From Fragilaria crotonensis (Eukaryota > Bacillariophyta > Fragilariophyceae > Fragilariales > Fragilariaceae): a stretch of 22,151 nt of DNA. Below, piece after piece: positions 17,287 through 22,151 of this stretch. The position numbers and the translations under genes were made by a program. How positions within the stretch are numbered: the first letter of the stretch is position 1; each line of letters starts with the position of its first letter. The DNA is taken from the NCBI GenBank assembly GCA_022925895.1, contig JAKSYS010000819.1:1-22151 (forward strand). Direction: 5' to 3'. Under the pieces are notes generated by a model. The model was not told where the DNA came from. It ran no database searches and was given only the letters and a program-made list of their open reading frames with translations.

Positions 17287-19492
17287 ATGACTCCATTTCA
17301 GTACGATCATTCGAATATTGAAGACGACTTTCTCACTGTCGTGACAACAAGTGCGTCTGCAGTTGTTCATCGTTGGCTTGAACGTGGCTATTCTCCCTCC
17401 TACAACAATCCCAATCTTGATTACGTAAAGCAACTTATGAACTCATCTGCATCGGTCTTTGAACAGTGTGCACTGGATGCTGTGCCCCTGCAGTGCATCT
17501 CAGACCGACTGGAATACTTAAATGAAAGCAGTGCTCAAGATGGCAACAGGTGGCTCATGCTCTTTGCTGCAGCGCTGATTTTCTTTATGCAAGCCGGATT
17601 TGCCATGCTTTGCGCTGGATGTGTGAGAATTAAAAATGTTGGTACGTTTGTGCAATTGTTGTTTTCCTTGTTTGTGTTCTTGCTGCTGTATGCATGCTTG
17701 TTGCATACCATGACTGTGTTGCATATTATAACTCAGTCGAGGGGAAAAATGAAGTTGCGAACGAATAAACCTGCGGTCGTACAACAAGTACCGTTTCAAA
17801 AGCACTACCACCAGTTATTGACATCATGATATTGATGCTGTCACTCAGCTCTGCACTCACACTCGTTATTTCATTCGTTTCTCTCTCTGCCTTACTCTTC
17901 CCATCCACCCATCCTATTAATGACCATGTGTATTACCATCAGGTAACACAATGCTTAAAAATTTGTTGGACGCATGCGGTGGAGCTCTCGGTTTCTTTTC
18001 AATTGGTTATGCATTTGCATTTGGTGGACAGGATGACACTGATGCCACCACGTTTATCGGTACGAGCAATTTCTTCATGATGGGTATTGAAAATTACTCC
18101 TATTGGATGTTCCAATTTGCCTTCGCGGCCACATCCACTACGATTGTGGCCGGAACACTGGCCGAACGTTGTCAGATGGCTGCCTACTTGTGCTATTCCG
18201 TCGTCTTGACCGGATTCGTCTACCCAGTCGTTGCACACTCCATCTGGTCTCGCAACGGATTCCTCAGCTCCGGTAATGTCAATCCATTGTTTGGAATCGG
18301 AATGATTGACTTTGCAGGATCGACTGTCGTTCACATTACTGGAGGTATGGTGTCCCTGTGGGCCACCATGATTCTTGGACCGCGCAAGGGACGCTTTTAC
18401 GATGCCAGAGGCAATCCACTTCCCAAACCAAAACCATTTCCAGGACACTCGCTAGCCTTGCAGGTACGATTTGTGTGTGTGCTTTCACTAGAAACGCATG
18501 TTTCTTTTTGTGTTTGCAGCAATCAAATACTGACCCACCTCGTTTCTCTCCTCCTTCTCTCCCTTCACGCACCTTACTTCTCTCCCTGCCACATCAACTT
18601 CATAAAACTACAACAGATGCTGGGTACCTTCATTCTTTGGTTCGGTTGGTACGGCTTCAATCCTGGTTCGGCTCTCACATTGACCAACACACTCGAAACT
18701 GCCAATGTGGCGGCCTTGGCCGCCGTCAACACTACCTTATCCGCCGCCACAGCCGGCGTTGCGGCTCTCTTTACCAACCTTTGGATCGAAGAACGCCAGA
18801 CCGGCGAAGCCAAATTCGATTTGATCTGTCTCATGAACGGCTGTCTGATTGGACTCGTGTCCATCACCGCCGGATGTGCGACAGTCGAACCGTGGGCGGC
18901 CGTGGTCATTGGACTCATTGCCGGATGGATGTACTTGTTGGGATCTGCCTGGTTGATTCGAATTCGCATTGACGATGCTGTCGATGCCATTCCGGTCCAT
19001 CTGTTTGGTGGTATATGGGGATCCTTTGCTGTGGGACTCTTCTCATCCCCATCCAGAGTCCTGGCGGCGTTTGGGACGGAAGCCCATGTTGGGTGGTTCT
19101 ACGAATTGGGACGAGGCAGTTTTAACGCGACTTTGCTCGGGGCCCAAATGTGCGGAATGCTATTTGTCATTGGGTGGGTTACGTTCGTCATGTTCCCCTT
19201 TTTCATTTGGCTCAACTACATGGGATGGTTCCGTGCCGACAGTTTGGAAGAATTGGTGGGTCTGGATATCTCGTACCATGGAGGATCAGCGTTGGGTAAC
19301 AATGAGGTCAAGTTGGAGTATGTGGAAGCGTTTAACCGACGAAAAGGCGCGAAAGCTGGATCCAGACGTAATTTCGGTGCCGATGGGCCTGAAATGTCCA
19401 TGACGCAATACCCAAATTCCATGACACCGGAGGAAGAGGCGGGGTTGGAGGGGTTGCAAGATCAAGATGATGACATGGATTTGGTCAATTGA
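17287..19492 (+). CDS. Ammonium transporter, AMT1 type, three exons
   Basis: An eleven-helix membrane channel of the Amt/Mep/Rh family, probably importing ammonium at the plasma membrane. The exons are 17287-17641, 17943-18463 and 18617-19492, with introns of 301 nt (GTACGT...CATCAG) and 153 nt (GTACGA...CAACAG). Both splices restore family sequence exactly (RIKNVGNTMLKN and GHSLALQMLGTFILWFGW). The product is 583 residues. The pore twin histidines are H249 (DFAGSTVVHITGG) and H420 (DAIPVHLFGGIWG), with D241 at the conserved recruitment position. The cytoplasmic tail has LVGLDISYHGG (505-514). S511 lies where plant AMT1 proteins carry the phosphorylated threonine that closes the trimer, so similar control is possible. 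The first 85 residues form an extended extracellular N terminus, and the last 50 are acidic. Diatoms have several AMT paralogues; I cannot say which this is. Confidence 0.96.
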
Positions 19493-19996
19493 ATAGTCGG
19501 GAGTGCAAGCTCTCTGACGTGATAGATCGCTGCATAGCTTTAAACATCATAAATTATTGAGAAAAATGAATTATCTCTGCCGGAATCGCTGTGCTTGAAT
19601 GGCAAGCTTGGAATTAGCGCATGCAACTCTGGTTGTTACCGAGTTTTCCCACCACTTCCTATTTACTTCAGTATTAGCTACCATTTTTCCCTGGTCGGTC
19701 CCCCGACAGCAATGTAACGACAGCTTGGAATTCATTGCCCTCTCAACCTTATTTAGAGAGACGCCAATTTTGGGTACCGAGTGTTCTTACGAGCAGAGGT
19801 AAAGCTATATTTCGTTTTTACTACCACATAATCGGTAATGTCTGCTGTTGTCGATTCATTCCTCCACACCTTCGCACTTCGCAGTACCTCACTCTTCCTT
19901 CAACTCGAACAACGGGTCCACTGGAGCACACCCGGTAGAAGGTTGTAATTACTCTTTTCAAGGCGTAACCCCGCCAGTGTATCGAACGAAGCAAAA
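19493..19996. other. Intergenic region downstream of the ammonium transporter
   Basis: It contains the transporter's 3' UTR. I see no gene, no strong hairpin and no repeat in it. The open frames present are short and not protein-like. Confidence 0.5.
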
Positions 19997-20197
19997 TTAA
20001 GCAACATGGTATCGCGCCAACGCCAGGAAAATGGGAGGTGCGCCCACCGCCAGTGAGAGAAACGTTCTGCAGTCGATCGTCGTTTCACCCTCTGTGCCTT
20101 TGAATAGCGCGTCGAGCTCGGGCTGTTCGATTGATTTCAGCACTGGATTGCTAGATAGTGCTGCCGCATGTTGATCTTCGATGGGTTGGTTGTACAT
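19997..20197 (-). CDS. Small ORF, possible tail-anchored membrane protein
   Basis: 66 codons that I do not recognise. The first 45 residues are polar and acidic (for example KSIEQPELDALFKGTEGE). The end is a hydrophobic stretch, TFLSLAVGAPPIFLALARY (about 45-63), suited to a single C-terminal membrane helix. Codon use resembles the nearby genes. The frame stays open upstream of the ATG for at least 14 codons, so an upstream exon or earlier start is possible. It is convergent with the ammonium transporter and lies about 110 bp beyond the 3' end of the HA-repeat gene on the same strand. It could be chance; expression data are needed to call it. Confidence 0.3.
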   Translation of the reverse strand: MYNQPIEDQHAAALSSNPVLKSIEQPELDALFKGTEGETTIDCRTFLSLAVGAPPIFLALARYHVA

Positions 20198-20310
20198 ATT
20201 GCAACCGGGGAATGGAAATCTACCCCAGCAGGTAGGTAAAATACTCTAATCCGGATTAAACATCCAGCTATTCTTGCACAATAAAGTTCAGTCTTGCGGT
20301 GCTTTCAAAT

Positions 20311-21963
20311 TCAAAACGGCCGATTGTGTTGGTTACCCTTTCTAATGACCTCATTCGGAACGATGCCATGGACGACCCCGGCATCTTCTAGGAGACGCCG
20401 TCGCTCTTCGCTCATGTCGTGATCACCTTGCAACCACTTACGATACAGTTTCCGTTGTCGTTCCACCCAATTGCGTAACGACTGCGTGGGTAAGCTGTGA
20501 ACACTGGGCAGTGTTTGCAAACCATCAGTTTGTGTACAATTTCGCCATTCTTGCAATCGCTTCATAAAAACCTGTTGATTCTCTTTCCGCACTGTCCGTT
20601 GTCGGTTCCAATCCAACCCAATTCGATTGAGAGCCATGGCGTGCTTTGGTGTCAATCGGGATGGCTCCCCAAGGCGAATCTTGTTAAATTCTCGCCGTTG
20701 TTCCTTCACCCATGGTCCCAACCCGCTCAACCCATCTGGAACGTCAACATGCCCGTGCAGTTCGTAAAAGTCGATCAGTTGTTGAAACCTCTGTTGCCAT
20801 TTGTATTCTAGGACATCCCATATAAAACCAATGTCGTACAAGTCCTGCAATCTTTCCTGAATGCGCGGAGAGGAAGAGGCGCCATAGTGTCGATACCGTT
20901 CTCGCACCTTTGCAACCCACGAACCTAACTTGGCATGTTTGGTATAGGTTCGAGGCACATTCAAATGTCCATGATCTCGTTTGAACTCTTGCAATTGTCG
21001 CATCCGATCGGACCAGTCCACGAAATCTGGAGGTTCAGGTCTTGCTGCAGATAATAGCGAGGAATCGAATCCCAACTCGTCTTCCAGCAACTGAATTTGA
21101 TACGGTTGCAGTCCATGATTGGGATCCTCGCGACAGTATTTCTTGTATTGTGTTCGTTGGCGACTCATCCACAATCCCAACGGTCCGTCGGTAAGTTTCC
21201 AATCAGCAATTGATTTGCTGGTAGAGTCCATTTGTACTTGCCGCACATCCTCCCGATATTGCCATTCGTTGGGATTCCAACAAAAATCAATGGCATTGAG
21301 CAGTTCGATGCGTTCCTTGGACAATGTTCCTCGTTTGTATTGCATGCGTTGATTCTTGATCCACATTCCCAAGGCCGTTCCCTCCGGCATTCGATAACGA
21401 CGACCATTGCCGTTATTTATCCGATCATTGTTTTCATCTTCTATTTGAACCGCAGCGACGAGTGCCTGATACTGTTCCATCCATTCGTGATCCTTGACAT
21501 GAAAGATGAATCCTGCCGATTGTAAGAGCTCATATCGTTCAGGTGTCAATAAGAAGTCCCGATGATGACAGGATGCATCATCCATGTCATCATCCTTTTC
21601 GACACGAATGGATGCTTCTTGCCATTGTTTGTAGTGCATTCGTTGTGTTCGAACCCAATTGCCCAGGATGGGATGGTGGAGTGGAACCTTCGCATGTCCT
21701 GTCTCATTCTTGTATTTGAGAAATTCTTGATAAAAATCATTCCATTGTTGTGGTGCCTTGGAGGTAGCGTTTGAGATCCAATTGGAATTGGAATTCACAT
21801 CACTGTCATCGGTCCTTCCATGAGCGCGTATGCCAACTTTGCAAATGAATTGTATTGGATAATTCCATTTTGAGGACAGAATGTGTGGTGTAAACGCAGC
21901 TGTGGTGGATGCCATCAATAGCGAGACAATCAGCATTAGTAGCTGCACTAAAGGATCCATCAT
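20311..21963 (-). CDS. Plastid-targeted protein of helicase-associated (HA) repeats
   Basis: 550 residues in one exon with no helicase or ATPase domain. It consists of about six HA repeats (PF03457-like), each built on W...F..L..Y....GH..VP.......LG.WV..QR..Y: roughly 74-152 (the clearest: GHAKVPLHHPILGNWVRTQR), 161-229, 234-300 (degenerate), 317-382 (HGHLNVP...LGSWVAKVR), 389-452 (HGHVDVP...LGPWVKEQR) and 462-530. HA domains are thought to bind nucleic acid and are greatly expanded as stand-alone proteins in diatoms and other stramenopiles; their function is not known. The N terminus has a signal peptide (about 4-20) followed by TAAFTPH (21-27), which fits the phenylalanine cleavage motif for diatom plastid import. 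A plastid nucleic-acid-binding role is therefore inferred. Tandem ATGs at 21963 and 21960 mark the start. Confidence 0.88.
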   Translation of the reverse strand: MMDPLVQLLMLIVSLLMASTTAAFTPHILSSKWNYPIQFICKVGIRAHGRTDDSDVNSNSNWISNATSKAPQQWNDFYQEFLKYKNETGHAKVPLHHPILGNWVRTQRMHYKQWQEASIRVEKDDDMDDASCHHRDFLLTPERYELLQSAGFIFHVKDHEWMEQYQALVAAVQIEDENNDRINNGNGRRYRMPEGTALGMWIKNQRMQYKRGTLSKERIELLNAIDFCWNPNEWQYREDVRQVQMDSTSKSIADWKLTDGPLGLWMSRQRTQYKKYCREDPNHGLQPYQIQLLEDELGFDSSLLSAARPEPPDFVDWSDRMRQLQEFKRDHGHLNVPRTYTKHAKLGSWVAKVRERYRHYGASSSPRIQERLQDLYDIGFIWDVLEYKWQQRFQQLIDFYELHGHVDVPDGLSGLGPWVKEQRREFNKIRLGEPSRLTPKHAMALNRIGLDWNRQRTVRKENQQVFMKRLQEWRNCTQTDGLQTLPSVHSLPTQSLRNWVERQRKLYRKWLQGDHDMSEERRRLLEDAGVVHGIVPNEVIRKGNQHNRPF

Positions 21964-22069
21964 GGCACAATGACAAAGGTGAACGAACGGCGAAGAAAGT
22001 CACGTCCCAGCGTCCGCATTGTGATTCATCTTCTTGAAATTATGAGCAACCTTCTCAACGTCTTCAACA

Positions 22070-22151
22070 TGTACAAGTACCGGTACAAGTACCAGGTACT
22101 ACCGCTACCTTGTACAGTACTCGGAATCTGCATGTACTGGAGTACTCCGAG
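22070..22151. repeat. GTAC-palindrome cluster upstream of the HA-repeat gene (runs off the window)
   Basis: Nine GTAC tetramers in 82 bp, for example GTACAAGTACCGGTACAAGT, about 110 bp upstream of the minus-strand gene that starts at 21963. It has the same character as the clusters at 8099-8400 and 9631-9960. Confidence 0.6.

Noticed and set aside
18358-18972. 204-codon frame overlapping the ammonium transporter, plus several antisense frames at 17999-19422
   Set aside because: Shadow frames of a strongly conserved gene; their translations lack protein-like character.
1-22151. tRNA or rRNA genes
   Set aside because: No cloverleaf with the conserved A and B box pair, and no rRNA core sequence, was found by eye on either strand. 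A tRNAscan run would be needed to exclude one fully.

Overview
The window looks like nuclear DNA of a pennate diatom; Phaeodactylum tricornutum or a close relative is my best guess, though I cannot confirm the species. The reasons are: a copia-type LTR retrotransposon of the diatom (CoDi-like) kind; few, short spliceosomal introns, four of five with a GTACG donor; two proteins whose presequence has the phenylalanine cleavage motif of bipartite diatom plastid targeting; a stand-alone helicase-associated-repeat protein; and compact genes on both strands.

Layout. 1-710 holds no gene I can support. 711-7093 is a full-length, minus-strand Ty1/copia retrotransposon with two LTRs that I read as identical (204 bp), a short target duplication (CAAT), a polypurine tract, gag and pol. 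Gag and pol lie in one continuous frame broken by just two TGA codons, one inside an RGG-rich gag tail and one four codons before the pol ATG. The element sits about 210 bp downstream of a two-exon CreA-family gene (7307-8098, minus) predicted to go to the thylakoid lumen. 8110-10200 is gene-free and structured: two dense clusters of GTAC palindromes flank a GCTGAC minisatellite (9285-9549) whose motifs recur at about 10 bp.

10210-12611 (plus) encodes the condensin I kleisin CAP-H in three exons, with a single-base reading-frame break in exon 3 inside a conserved motif. 13670-16851 (plus) is a DDE transposase gene of a poorly characterised eukaryotic family, broken by four frameshifts. All four, like the one in CAP-H, look like one-base deletions in homopolymer runs. 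17287-19492 (plus) is a complete three-exon AMT1-type ammonium transporter. 20311-21963 (minus) is a plastid-targeted protein made of about six helicase-associated repeats. A small, uncertain ORF (19997-20197, minus) lies between the last two. The window ends in another GTAC cluster.

The host genes (CreA-like, CAP-H, AMT, HA-repeat) are unrelated housekeeping or organelle functions and form no operon-like unit. The window is typical gene space into which one young retroelement and one older DNA transposon have inserted. The features most worth a second look are the two-TGA gag-pol frame, the CAP-H frame break with a nearby canonical slippery heptamer, the phased GCTGAC array, and the GTAC palindrome clusters confined mainly to gene-free DNA.
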